The notes under the pieces were generated by a model. The model did no database searches and was not told the origin of the DNA. It saw nothing but the letters and a program-made list of their open reading frames with translations. Shown here piece after piece: positions 33,839-45,935 of a stretch of 64,000 nt of DNA (positions within the stretch are counted from its first letter, which is position 1; each line of letters starts with the position of its first letter). Source of the stretch: Histoplasma ohiense (taxonomy: Eukaryota > Ascomycota > Eurotiomycetes > Onygenales > Ajellomycetaceae); NCBI GenBank assembly GCA_017607445.1, contig JAEVHH010000005.1:3911001-3975000 (forward strand), given 5' to 3'. The translations under genes were made by a program, and so were the position numbers.

Positions 33839-36800
33839 GCCACGGAATTAGGGTAATGTACATGTACACCAGTCTCCCAGGTAAGTTCCCAGATGTTGCC
33901 GAAACATTTGGAGGTGTATAATGAATAACTTCCCCAGATGCTGAAAGTGAAGCGCCGTTCCGCCAAGATGCAGAAACAAGCTCTCAAGGCAAAAGGGTTC
34001 TTACGTTAGCCTACAACTTCACAAGCCCTGGAGGTGTGTTTTTCTCAAGGATGAGAAACAAGAATTAGAGGCAAGAATTGAAAATCTAGGTCTGTTGCAC
34101 AGTCATTTCCTCATTAACTAGCCAATCACACAAGAGAGTTAACGGCGGGATCTATTTATCCCCAGGGAAGCGCTCCCAAATTAATTTACGAAACTGGTCT
34201 GCGCCGTGACAGGATTAAGAACTATATCTGTTATAGGCCGCGTTGCATTCACAATCCAGGCGCAATCAATAACCGCTGGCCACTTACCTGAAACTGTTGC
34301 TGTGCTTCAGAGCTAAAATTAGCTTTTGCGGGCGCCCAGTACCAACCTAAAATGAGTCTATTATGTTAGCTAGAGCATCCGTTGGTAGTTAGTTAGTTAA
34401 AAGGAAACTCAAAACCCCATCCATCTACTTGCACGTCGATCTACGGATTATCGCAACAAATATCAACTGTATTTCTGTATATTTTCATCATTCATTCCAT
34501 CCCTAGCATGTCAAGATACATCTAGTCCTTCACCTCGATTCCAAAGAAGTTGTTCCATTTGAACAATGGAGCTGTCATCTGTCTTCAGGCTCTCCCAGGG
34601 CCTCTGAGGCCGCAAGGGAGCTTTGATCTGTTAACCGAGGCAGGCAAAGTCAAACCCAAAGCGCTCGCTCCAGCTTCATATGAGGGTGAGAACTAATAAT
34701 CAACGGTATTCATGTGTAGTGCTAAATGCAATTTCATAGCCCCAAACGGAGCCTCGCTGCGCCCTAACACACCCACATCATGTGATATGACTATTTTGGG
34801 TTAGTTGATTACTTATTTGAGATTAGCTTCTTTAAAAAGTGACTAATCATCAAATCAGTGTTAAAACAGCAATTATCCTGTGAAGCGTCTGAGCTTGCTG
34901 AGATAACTCTCGCGTAGATAGTTTAGTAATGAATAACAACGTTATCCTCCTACATTGACCGAAAATGAACGCTTCCAGTTTCAAAATTTTCGCATTAGGC
35001 TATAACTGTCTATTTTGATAAATATGTCAATTTTCAACGTTCTCATCTATTGGCTAATTCCTATATAGCTTTAAATACAAAGTTGACTGAGTTTTACTCC
35101 AAATACGGTATCGTGACTGCTGCAGGGGAATGGATGGAAAGGAATCCCTACAGTGAAGCGTTCGACGACAATTCGACAGACTGGATACATCACTGAGCCT
35201 GTCGAAGTGTCCTGCGCCAGGGTCAAGCCCCGCTGCTATTCATTATTCATGTGTGCATAGAGGTGCTCGTCCCCAAGAGCTCTGCAGTGAATGGAATATT
35301 TCCAGTGTTTGGGGTACTGAGAATGGGATCTCTGTGTTGTACATAATGAGTTCTCAATAGGATGAACCTCAATATTGTGGAAGCGTATATGAGAAGCTTC
35401 TGTTCATTTATCCCTTATCGATTCTTGGGTCCGTGGGAATGGTCCGTATCAAAGAAACTTGACAAGACACTACTACGTCTGAGACTTACAATGATCACTC
35501 TTTTGCATTAAATCACATTTGTATACTATGACTATGGTTTTCGAAAGCTCAGGGTATGGCCTATGGATCGGTCTTATTGACATAGACAGGAAGCGAATGG
35601 CATTGCTATTGCATATCCTAAAAAGAAAAAGGCATTGACGAAGCCACTGGTCAAGACAGCCTACCTTGGTTCATTCAACAACCCAGTACCACACCACACC
35701 TGCAATGTGCTTGCCTATTCGCTGTAATGAATTTCTTTCCATGTCTTTCTCCTTCATCACCACGACATTGTTGGGAACACCATGTCCTGGCGTCAGTATG
35801 GACGCCAAGACGCGACTTTTAGTGGGAATATGGCTTGGCGTGTTCCTGCCTCTGTTATACTGTTATACCTCTTTATTTTTGTTGTCTCTTTAATATTTTA
35901 ATGTTGTGCTAGCCATCATTCTGAGGGGATGTTGTGGTTTTTTTGTGTTTCAATTTATATGAGATTTTGATGATTCAGAATTGAATTTTTGAAGTGTTGA
36001 ATATAGACTGGGACCAGGACCAAATTTTTCCTCAGTTCCATTCTCAAATATCTTAGTTCTGGTCCCATATAGTGTTTATCAAATCAGTCATTTTACATGA
36101 TTTATATTATAATTCTAGTCCCAGATCATGTTTTCGTTATAAATTATCAGTCCTGGTCCCATTTGGTCCCATTTTGTAGTCCCATTTTACAAAATGGGAC
36201 CAAACGGGACCATGATTTACCCTATATAGATTGACAGCGATAGATAGATTAGCAGTCAGGCATAGATAGAGGTAATATCTCCACCAATCATATCATCAGA
36301 TTGATATCTAGATATGTATTATATAATCATCAGAATGGGACCAAACCTCAGTCAAAATCATAGTCAGTCCCAGGTCATGTTCTTATTTATGATAGTCAGT
36401 CACTTTACATGAAATATCAAGATTTATTAGTCCCATTTCACTCCATGTTCTAATAATTCTAGTCTCTTTACACTCCCATTCTGATCCTGGTCCCACTGAA
36501 AATCACACCAAGAAATGGACTGGGACCAAACCAAACCAAACCAAACATGAAATTCATGGTCCCACCGGCCACTCTATTCTCAGATGGTTTTTTTAAAATT
36601 TTTTTTTTTCTAAATTTTCAAAACATCTATAAGTATATAATGATATTTCTGTTGTTGACTTCAAAAGATAACAATATTTGATAACGCTTATAGCATAATT
36701 AGATATCATTCAGTATAGTTAACTAAAAGTATTTGTATTATGTAACTATGAGTAAGTCAAAATCTCATTTGATATTTATTATATTGTAAAATGAGATCAA

Positions 36801-37501
36801 ATGAGACTGTAACTTGGAAATCAAGATAAGAACAATATTTGAAACCTAAATATTTGTTATAAACAGTGAAATGGGACCAGAGCTATAATACAAACAGTTG
36901 TAAAGTGACTAGTTTGATAAACAATATATGGGACCAGGACTAAAATATACAAGAATGGCCCTGAATGGGATCAATGCTAAAATTGGTCATGGACTCATAG
37001 TAGTCTAGTCGGTATGGATAGATATCAATGTAGCGATAGGTAGCTAACCCGGGCTCATAACTGTCGGGATAAATTGAATTCGTTATTGTTACTCCAATAA
37101 TTACATGATAACCAGGCAGTATTTGTGGGAAAAGAGAATGCTTGGACATATGATAGAGGCACTGCTGGTATACACCGGGGCAGTGCTCAGGTCTCAAATA
37201 GCGAGATGTTGTTAGTGAAGATGTTAATTACAGGAACCCTGATATGAGACATCATCGCCGACACCTACTCATATTTCATCCTGCCCTTCCGAGTTAGACG
37301 CCACCACTCATCCAATCGCAACATGTTCTTCCAACCGAACCGTAACTTACTCCAATTGATGGTGTTGCTAAAGTAATTAAGTGTCTAAAAAGGGAAAAGC
37401 CATAGTTTCCGAAAGAAAAGAAACGAAAAGAGGAGACAAAGACAAGAACAAGAAAGAACATATAAAAGAGAAAAAATCGGAACAGAATATCCTCAGCGCA
37501 A
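33839..37501. other. AT-rich gene-poor block
   Basis: About 3.6 kb with no supported gene. Between 36009 and 36935 it carries a dense cluster of GGGACC/GGTCCC words in both orientations. Poly-T runs lie near 36590-36610. A purine-rich stretch at 37385-37480 immediately precedes the phosphatase start codon. Confidence 0.55.
36009..36935. repeat. Cluster of GGGACC/GGTCCC words with inverted repeat
   Basis: About twelve exact GGGACC hexamers, counting both strands, occur in otherwise AT-rich sequence, often extended to TGGGACCA. An inverted repeat with 21-base arms at 36155-36175 and 36191-36211 has one mismatch and a 15-base spacer. Within it GTCCCATTTT-AC-AAAATGGGAC is a perfect palindrome. 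Confidence 0.8.
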
Positions 37502-38816
37502 ATGAGTCCCCACGAGCCTATCCCACCGGCTTTGAACGCGAATATCGATGTCGCCAGAACCAGTGATGCTGCCACCGTCAAACCCGCCGTTCGAATCCAT
37601 TCCCCGGACCTCCGGTTTGAAAGTATTCTGAATTTCCGGGATGTGGGTTCATATGTCAATCAATTATGTGGAACACGGTATGGGAAAGCCAGTTCCCTGA
37701 CCCCTCACTTGTATAATTTGTACAAGAGATGTATCGATGATGGTCCTATCTATATGGATTTATAGATATGTATATATATCAGCCTTGAGGCATGCTAATA
37801 TACTTTTTTCTGTTCGTCTTTAGGGTGATGAGAGAGGGTGTTTTATTCCGAAGTGCAAGGGTAATAACGGGATAAATTCTATCCAGATCTTCCTTCTTCA
37901 TTCTTTTGCTCATTTCTACTATGGTACCCGTTTTCCTGATATATGTATTTATCCTGCGCTGGTTTACCGGACATCCCAATGCTCAGAGTTTCTGTACTCC
38001 ATTCCGCTCTCCAAACCATCGCTAATCCTCTATTTCACAGCCCGATAATGCTTCAGAAGCAGACCGCCACCGTTTGGCAGATGAGCTCCATCTGGCTTCC
38101 GTGATAGATCTCAGGTCAACGTAAGTAGAGAGGGACGGGGGACGAAAGTCGTCCACCCAGCCAAAGTAAACATACGTTATGCTAATGGAAGCCTATACCT
38201 CCAGCACAGAGCATAATATCGCTGCCAACAGACACCTCGCTTCTCAGCCGAGCAGGCCGAAAGGTGAGCCCACGCCAGTTATCCAAACCCAGTCCACAAC
38301 GAACGATGAACACCTCGTCCAGCTCCCCGGCGTGTGCCGGATTATGGTCAATCTGGCCGGCTGGGGTCTGGAGAAGCTATTGCTGTGGCGCCTGAGTTGG
38401 TTCAATTTGCTGTGAGCAGGCACTTTTACTTACTTATATATATTTATTGTATTTTATACCCATCTACCTATCCTATTTAACTTAACTTAATGCATAAACA
38501 ACATCTAGAAAGGCCATCGCCCTGCTCGCGTCCGGTTACCGCAACGCCGCCACAAAGCTCGTGGTCGAGCAGGCCATGGTACCCCGCGGCCTGAAGGGGC
38601 TGGCGCACGATACGCTAACAGCCAGCCAGGCCGAGATCAAGGAATTGTTCGAACACCTAGGCAACCCTGCGGTGTACCCGACACTCGTGCACTGCACGCA
38701 GGGCAAGGACCGGACAGGATTGGTTGTAATCATGCTCTTGTTATTGGCCGGGTCTCCTGCTGGCGAGGAGGGGGGGGCGAGGGAGAGGATGGGGGATGGG
38801 GATGGTAGGAATAGTA

Positions 38817-38851
<35 letters not shown>

Positions 38852-38977
38852 AATAATAATAACAACGCTGGGGAGGGATTAGGTGGTGGTGGGGCTAGAT
38901 ATGGACACGTCGAGGGGGACATTCCCAAGTTGGGCCCCGATGCAGACACAGCGGCGGCTCCAGCTGCAGATCCAGAT

Positions 38978-39039
<62 letters not shown>

Positions 39040-39310
39040 GCAAACAGACACAAGCCCCCAAATCCCTCTCTCGGCAATAGCAAGCGACTACCGAAAGTCG
39101 GAGAGCGAACTGCTTCCGGAGCTGCAGGAGCGGCTCGCGGAGATGCGCGCCATGGGTATGTCGGAGGAATATGCGACGTGCCCGGATGGGTTTACGGAGG
39201 ACGTCGTGCGGTTCTTAGAGGAAGGGTATGGTGGGATTCGGGGATATTTGAGAGCTGTTGGGGTGGATGATGGCGTTGTGGAGAGGGTTAGGGGGTTGCT
39301 TGTGGCGTGA
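37502..39310 (+). CDS. Tyrosine phosphatase (Y_phosphatase3 family)
   Basis: Five exons, 37502-37677, 37824-37860, 38041-38120, 38205-38411 and 38509-39310, give 433 residues. Exon 1 has the family entry LNFRDVGSYVN, exon 2 VLFRSAR, exon 3 ASVIDLRST, and exon 5 the active site HCTQGKDRTG (Cys-X5-Arg loop). The C-terminus (DYRKSESELLPELQERL..GFTEDVVRFLEEGYGGI) matches the helical tail of fungal and bacterial members, which dephosphorylate tyrosine residues or phosphoinositides. Right after the catalytic loop an insertion of ~95 residues interrupts the helix region. It is encoded by GAC repeats (poly-Asp) and GGCACA repeats (Thr-Gly). Phase is preserved throughout, so the gene is probably active despite the insertion. 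Confidence 0.88.
38818..38849. repeat. GAC/ACG coding microsatellite
   Basis: Ten or so GAC units inside the phosphatase gene, encoding a run of Asp. Confidence 0.9.
38979..39036. repeat. GGCACA hexanucleotide coding repeat
   Basis: About nine GGCACA units encode alternating Gly-Thr within the phosphatase. Confidence 0.92.
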
Positions 39311-39354
39311 TGGAGATGGGCGGGCCGGATGTAGGGGAAGGGTTCTGGTTCTGT

Positions 39355-39400
<46 letters not shown>

Positions 39401-40179
39401 CTGGCGCAATTGATTTTGGGTGCCGGGAGGGACATGCTAGATAGGGTTATGTAGATTTTATTTTATACCTCCGAAGAGAGTTTTGTAGATGGTTCATTTA
39501 GTAAATTTCATGTTCGTTTCGTTTCTCTCTTCTCTGCTCAGAGCTCTTATTCATTGTATCTGCCATCCTCCTTTGCACTTGCCTTCCGCTCCCGCTTTTT
39601 AGGAAGCAGATGGATGGTCTAAGTGTGGAAAAGCGACATCGGAGAATTAAGTAAATAACACACGAAAGAAAAAGAAAGCGAACTTATTCTCGAGTAGTAA
39701 TATAAACATACGCAACAATGCTTTTGCCCAGGGGCTTCATTTCAATGTCTTCCAACGAGATAGATAACCCAGTCACCGATCTCAATGTAGAGATCGAGAA
39801 AAATGAACGATTGTCCTACAGCTTCAGCTTCAGCTCCAGCTGCAGCAACAGCATGTTCAGGAAAAAGAAAACGCGGTGTGTGTTGGGATGCTGTCGCCCT
39901 CCCAAACGAGGCCGCGGGATCAATACGCATTAATAATATAAGTTAGGGACAAGTCCTCCCGTCCCCTTCCCTCTTTTGTAAGACCTCCCTTTATTAAAAC
40001 AAAAGGTCAAAGAACAGAAATCGCAAATACGCCTAGAACAACGCCCCCTGTACTATGTATTTTTGCACCGCCCAATCGCCCCAAATCCTGGTCATTTCCT
40101 ATTAAAAAAAAAGAGGGGGGGGGAAATATGGAAAAGGAAAAGGAAAAGGAAAGTCATATCACGTCACGTCATGTCATGT
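39311..40179. other. Intergenic region between convergent genes
   Basis: Holds the 3' flanks of the phosphatase and the Frag1-type gene. A 71-codon ORF at 39718-39933 has no recognisable family and is not accepted. Confidence 0.5.
39355..39400. repeat. GATA tetranucleotide microsatellite
   Basis: About eleven GATA units about 45 bases after the phosphatase stop codon. Confidence 0.95.
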
Positions 40180-40835
40180 CTAGACATCTAAAATCTCCTC
40201 TGGAGGCTGTTGTATGGCGTCCGACGATTGGTTGTGAGCGGGCTTTTCGATATTCGCCTGATCGCCCACGGAGTCTGTGGCAAGGGTTTGTTGCTCGGAA
40301 TAAGCATTTGTTTGTGAGGGTGTAAGAGTAGGTGTAGAAATGTGAGAAATAGCCGTCGTCCGCTGGGCTCCGTTAAGCGCCTGGGGCATTTCTGTTATCC
40401 GTTTACCTTGTGGGATGTGGTGGCGGGTTCTCACGGCGGGGAGGAGGTCAATTGCATAGGATAAGATGTAGAAGGTGAATATGTAAGCGATTACTGGTTA
40501 GGAGAGTAGTGATGTTGGTTAGCTTGCATGACTTTTGTTGGGTATATAACTGACAAGGGGAAGGGAGGAATTGACATACTCCACTCTAAGATTGCAGCTT
40601 GGTCGTCTTTCATTCGTCTACGCAGAACTACCAACGCAATCGAAAGCGCCATCTCAACAACGATGAAGGCGAGTTTGATCCAAAAGCTCACGAATATAAT
40701 TTTGTGTTCCCGATAATATATGCCGAGTTGGTAGTATTCTGCACATACGAAGATCGTGCTGAGAAGGTACGATCCTCTATTTTCTCGGCGTGGTTAATTT
40801 AGATCATATCCAATGTAATATTTATCTGCGTTTAC

Positions 40836-40874
<39 letters not shown>

Positions 40875-41437
40875 TAAATAAACTTTCAAGGGGTAAAGAA
40901 GAAGGAGGCCTTACATGAAAGCCATGAGTAATTTTTGGTGAATCCTAGCGTGCCGCAGGGTGTCAAAAATCGACAGGAGAATCAGTGCCGCTCCCCCGAT
41001 CAGCGAAAGGAATATAGCGATGATGGCGAACGCCTTGTCTCTCTTCCCTATATTTCTAGCAAGGTGGCCGCTGTGTCTAAGCCATCTCTCGGACATAAAT
41101 GAAGCGCTGAGAAACACAGCAGTGATCACGCAACCGGCGACGAAGAGAGGTTTTAAGCGCTGGGCGCCAATGTCTGATATGAATGCGATCCTTTGATGTG
41201 GCTCCATACTCTCGTAACGTGGGGATCCGTCAACCACGGTCCATATGATCAGGAGAGTGAGAGTCGTAGCTGTTTTGCTCCACGGGTTATCAGATATGAT
41301 TGATTAGCGCCATGTTGGTACCTGCAGGAGCACTAGCGTGCATGTTTTATGTTTCGCCTTTCTGGATGAGACGCTAACCCACCAAGCCACATGCATGATG
41401 AAATTACGGGAAATATCCAAAACGATATAATCCACAT
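40180..41437 (-). CDS. Frag1/DRAM/Sfk1-family membrane protein
   Basis: Four exons (41437-41383, 41269-40915, 40776-40580, 40493-40180) give 306 residues. The first exon encodes MWIISFWIFPVISSCMWL, a first membrane helix. Exon 2 carries the family signature YESMEPHQRIAFISDIGA, then helices FVAGCVITAVFLSASF and AFAIIAIFLSLIGGAALILL. Exon 3 contains STIFVCAEYYQLG and FWIKLAFIVVEMALSIALVV, and exon 4 AYIFTFYILSYAIDLLP. A ~75-residue polar tail follows. About six helices are expected. Yeast Sfk1 supports phosphoinositide signalling and lipid asymmetry at the plasma membrane, and related DRAM proteins act in autophagy. All junction phases agree. The intron at 40914-40777 contains a ~29-base poly-A tract on the plus strand. 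Confidence 0.88.
40839..40867. repeat. Poly-A tract in a Frag1-type gene intron
   Basis: About 29 consecutive A residues followed by seven G residues. Confidence 0.95.
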
Positions 41438-43497
41438 TTGGAACTGATCGTGTTTTTAATACCCCCACCGCAATCGTGAAGACGGGTATATAAAGGTAGA
41501 CTAATAACGAGGGGAGATGGGAGACGTTCGGATAGACAAATCCAGGTCCAGCGAGATCAATGTGATGATGCCCCTTCTAATTGGGGAGAAATGTGGCAGC
41601 GATTGGAAAGAGGAGATAGCCTGGGAACGGACATCAAACATCGCGACGGGCTTCTAACGAGTGACATAAATATTAGCTCTTGGGCAGGAAGGAATAGAAC
41701 TAGAGGGGTAGCTGAGCCATGGATATGGTAGAAAGGTAGACAGTACTGGAATCACCAGCCCGAAAATAAAAACTCTCCTCATTCCCAGACGGTGGCGAGC
41801 AGGATTCTTGACCAAGGCCCACGGATTATCAATCAGGTAGCTCATAGCTAGCTTGTCGGCCCGGTTGTCACTTCCACAGCAGGGACAACCAGCAGCCGTT
41901 GTGGCCGTTGTGGCCGTTGTGGCCGAGGTGGCCGAGGTTTGCAATGAAGGATCACGGCGCGCGGGAGGCGGGAGATGTCAAACGACATGGTAGTAGCTAA
42001 TACGGGAGGCAATTTCATCGCACAATTGACCATATCTCCAAATCAAGCAACGGGGGAACCTCGGACCCGGGCCATCTGTTAGCACCTACCCAGAATATCG
42101 GGCGCACCCGAAACATCTTCCAGCATCGGGGGCGTACACTTGAATGCGGTCCCAAAAAAGCTGAGTGCGGTTCAAAAGGTTTGGTTTTGGCTGAGGAGAT
42201 TGTTGATGAGATGCAAGCTCTCGAATCCTCCAAATCAACCCCGATTGAGATCACTAAGCCCCATGACATCATATTAGTCATCACCCCTGCGGCTGTGGCT
42301 TCTATTTTGCGGACTTGTTCATCCATGGATGCTTCCAAGCTATCCATATCTGCAATAAAAGATTAATTCCAAACAGGAGCATAGAGTGGTTGTCACCACG
42401 ATTAGGGTTATGGTTACCAGTATCGTATAAGGCCTTGTCACCTGGCATCCCCGGCTTCAAGCTAACGGGGTCAGATGAAGATAGCCAAGTTATATGTAAT
42501 ACTGATAAGCTTTTGTTATTTCGGTAATATATTTCCTCTAGGAGAATTAGTAACTATCAGATGATATTAGCTGATAGTTATTGATATAGCTAAATCATTG
42601 AGACCCGGGGTTAGTAGTTGAATAAAATAAAACCTGATTCAGAATATATTCATCAAGAAGGTTGAAACTTTTGTGACTTCTCATCAATATACACTAGTTC
42701 CAAAGCAATTTAACACATCCATGGATACCTAGTAGTTAGTGGTAATTATAGTGCCCCATGATATTTAAAATAGAATCGTTTACCTCAAACTGTAAGAGGG
42801 TTGAACCTTGGTTGGTTATTATGATCTATCTAGCAGCTAGCGGCAACTAATCCATGGATATTATCCATCCATCCATGGTGTGTGTGGGTCACCTGGAGTA
42901 GGGCTTGTCTATGATGTTTTCTTCAAAACAATAAATCTTTATATTCTTTTCATATTCTTTTCTTATAGTGTTGTCATCTTACTAGTTATATTTCTTCTTC
43001 ATCATCATCATCATCCACTATGGCCCAAGACAGAGAATTAAGCCCTCGAATGTGATATCTTCACAGCATGCAATGCTACGGATAGTTGAAGCAACAAACT
43101 GTGTGAACACTAAACTACTTTGGAACTAGTGTGTATTGATTAAACTTCTTCTTGTGTAGCACTGCGCCACGGGGAGGGATGTGCTAAGCTGGAGAGATTT
43201 CTATATACACAGTGGGAAAGAAACAGGATCCAGATGGCAACTCTTGAGAAGACTCAGCTCACAGAGCTGTGCATCCAGCTGTGCATCCACTTCTGGCCTG
43301 ACATATGACCATTCATGGTGGGGCTAAAAGTGTGGCCTTTGAGAGGCCGCCGCTGCCGTGCCTGGACGAGGAACATAAGTCCTTGGAGACTCCAGAAACC
43401 TATATGGAAAATCTCAGTACTGGAGCTCAAGGTGAAGCTAGTCCACAAAGCATAGGTTATATAGGCTACATAGGCTATAGCCTATACATCATCGCCA
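41438..43497. other. Gene-poor region with a dispersed repeat copy
   Basis: Minus-strand ORFs at 41654-41944 and 42015-42347 have no family match; the first includes a GTGGCCGTT repeat near 41890-41930. A palindrome ATAGGCTATAGCCTAT sits near 43470. Copy B of a dispersed repeat lies at 43171-43325. Confidence 0.5.
43171..43325. repeat. Dispersed repeat, copy B
   Basis: Matches the reverse complement of 3560-3715 in several long blocks. It contains a short internal duplication (CAGCTGTGCATC twice) not seen in copy A. Confidence 0.7.
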
Positions 43498-44134
43498 TCA
43501 TCCATGCGCACCCAGCACTTGCATGACCCACCTCATCTCGAGGTCATATAGGAGTCTATACCCACCCGCAGCTCCCCACCACCCCAACTTCCCAAACACC
43601 CTCCCCAGGTCCGACACCTGCTTCTCCCCCTCCCCAAACGAAAGATGCATACTCAGCTCCCACGCACAGCGCAGGCTTTCCAGCGGCGCCAGGACCCTTG
43701 CCACCATATCTTCCCGCCCGTACCAGTGCACGGGGGGCATGAGGATCACGAATCGTCGAAGCCCACTCAGCCCCCTGGCCACGTCGCAGAGGACGGAGAG
43801 CTGGATGAGGAAGTCCTCCTCATCGCCCACGAAGAAGTCGCCCGCCAGATTCCAGTATATTTTCACGGAGCGGATGTGCTGGTGGTGCTGGTGGCAGTGG
43901 GGGCCTGCGCGGACGGCGGAGTTGAAGTGCAGGAAGTTGGTGGCGTTGGCGAAGATGAAGGTGCCTGCTGAATATATGTGGGGGCTTGCTTTTCGGCGTA
44001 GCTGGGTAGATTTGCATTGTTATTGTTATTGTTATTATTGTTATCACATGGTTAGAGTTGGAAAGGGGGATAAAAGACAACTGGCACTGCTGGATGGAAA
44101 TTTGACAAGTTAAAAAAAACCCTAGGTACGGCGA

Positions 44135-44168
<34 letters not shown>

Positions 44169-44586
44169 GAGAGTTGTATTGTGAACGGGAAATATTCCAC
44201 AGAGAGAGATATATATATAGATATATTATAACACGTCCTCCCCACCGCCACCAAGTCGCCAAACGGCCTTTTCAGCCACTCCAAGCCCCACCCCATCTCC
44301 TTCCCCGCCTGGCGGCATTGACACAAAACTTACAGCAATTCCAGCCACGAAGATTTGGCCTGACGCCTTCGCGGCACACGACGTATTGCAGATCTGTCGC
44401 CTTGTCCCTGCAGCGCATGATGTGCACGCTCTTGGGGGCGTGGTGGAGAAGCGAGGTCCAGATCATCCGGCGGATCTCGAAGGGGAGGCGGCCCAGGAGC
44501 GGCGATTGGGGCTGCGGAAGGTACTGTGGCTTTTGTGCTGGACATGTTGTTGGAATCGAGGGCTCAAGTTGCTCGACTCTATCCAT
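43498..44586 (-). CDS. F-box-like / DUF7730-type fungal protein, gene model uncertain
   Basis: Exon 1 (44586-44334) encodes a 28-residue leader and SPLLGRLPFEIRRMIWTSLL, the F-box-like start shared by many fungal DUF7730-type proteins. Then comes HIMRCRDKATDLQYVVC, ending at a strong GTAAGT donor. A downstream part (about 44003-43498) encodes SAGTFIFANATNFLHF, HIRSVKIYWNLAG and FVILMPPVHWYG, and ends LGAHG, in line with the same family. The link between them is not clear: the simple acceptor at about 44003 does not match the donor phase, and the expected LTCRQIY-like segment is not cleanly visible. Either a small middle exon is missed or the gene has a frame lesion. Such proteins are usually of unknown function; some act as ubiquitin-ligase substrate receptors. 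Confidence 0.55.
44016..44041. repeat. TTATTG repeat
   Basis: Short TTATTG/TTATTA repeats, in the putative intron of the F-box-like gene. Confidence 0.8.
44137..44166. repeat. TA dinucleotide microsatellite
   Basis: About 14 TA units, again within the putative intron of the F-box-like gene. Confidence 0.92.
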
Positions 44587-45935
44587 TTGAAGGAAGGGTA
44601 TTTAGTTAGCCAACTAAGTCGATGTCTTAGGGTTAGGGTTAGGGTTAAAGTTATTTATATTTGGCTGGGGGCTCACATCGAGCTTAAACTAATTATTGTT
44701 AGGGTTAGATATTAATTGGTCCTTGCCTCTTAGGCTCTTCCCTTTCTATAGGCCCCTACACTCTTACTTTCTTGATGTCTTGTTTATTTTCTTTTCTTTT
44801 AAGGAGAAGGGGGGGGTCCAAAGGGATCTGCTTATATTAACATTAATTTTTAAATCTAATTCTTCAGGATAAATTTTAAGATAACGTTTCGATAAAGGCT
44901 TGAACGCTTAAAGTTGCCAAGGTTATCCCAATAGCAAGCTTCGCACAGTTCATTATCCGGCTTGGTAGACACAGATTAGGCGTATCAGATGCTGTTGGAG
45001 GAGATCGATTCCTTTCCAAGAGGTAAATAACAGGTAAAGTGAGGATAAGTGCGGTGACCGGCGCTGAGAAAAAAGCTCAGACAAGTGTCTTTGGTCTAGT
45101 TAGACATGCTTCAGAAGCTTCCTATTCAAATGGCTGGCTGGTTGTTGCGGTTGAGAAGGAAACATTGTTGCTCGACTGACACAGTTTCAAGAAATAACAT
45201 GGTCGATCTTTACTATTGCGATGAGGACCAACATTACTCCGGTCTTCCTTCTTTTGTGGTTATACAACGTTTCCACAGGATTTTATTCTAACCCAGCGTC
45301 TGATATATGATTCATTATGTGACCATCGTTCATTCTCCATCTTCTAAGTTAACGGTATCAAAAGCTAAGCTAGATGATAACTATGATTAAAAACAATTTT
45401 TGAGCGGTGTGAAACTATTATTCCCCTGCTAAAATGCCGTTTGAAATCCAGTCGTTCTCGATGCCTAATAATAATAGTCTTTGATTCTGATTTGGAGGGT
45501 TCGGGCTGCAATTTGCTTTGCTAGGTCGACTAGCAAGTTGTTCTGAGATTTGTGGAGGAACTTCTGTCTCCCCTGCTTGTCATGGCATGAAGCTGTTTCA
45601 ATTGTCTCGAGTATCTCTCTAGTAAAATTTAATTAATAGCAAATAGTAAGTAAGAAAAAAGCGAAAAGCGAAAAGGAAAAGGAAAGGAAAAGAAAAGGAA
45701 AACAAAAAAACATAGGGGGTGATTGGAACCGGGACGCCGCTCGGAAGAAAGAGAGTCTATCCTCTTTTGTTTATCCTTTGTATATAGGTGAAACTGGGTA
45801 AAATATCTATGACGAAAGACAAACGACAGTAATGATGATAGCGATAGATTTGAATACAATTCACAAACAATGACGATTGACGAGGGAACGAGCCAGACCA
45901 GGCAAGGCAAGTGATAAGGTGCCGGTTTTAATTAA
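44587..45935. other. Intergenic region with telomere-like repeats
   Basis: Contains (TTAGGG)3 at 44627-44644 and a further GTTAGGGTTAG near 44699. A 61-codon ORF at 45106-45291 is not supported. A purine-rich tract lies near 45655-45715. Confidence 0.5.
44627..44647. repeat. Interstitial telomere-like TTAGGG repeat
   Basis: Three perfect TTAGGG units plus TTA, the telomere repeat of most filamentous fungi, just upstream of the F-box-like gene start. Confidence 0.85.

Noticed and set aside
39718..39933. 71-codon plus-strand ORF with ATG start
   Set aside because: Low-complexity Ser stretch, no homology recognised, lies in the 3' flank of two convergent genes.
41654..42347. Minus-strand ORFs upstream of the Frag1-type gene
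   Set aside because: One is driven by a GTGGCC-type repeat, neither has family likeness, and they do not splice into the Frag1-type gene, whose own first helix starts at 41437.
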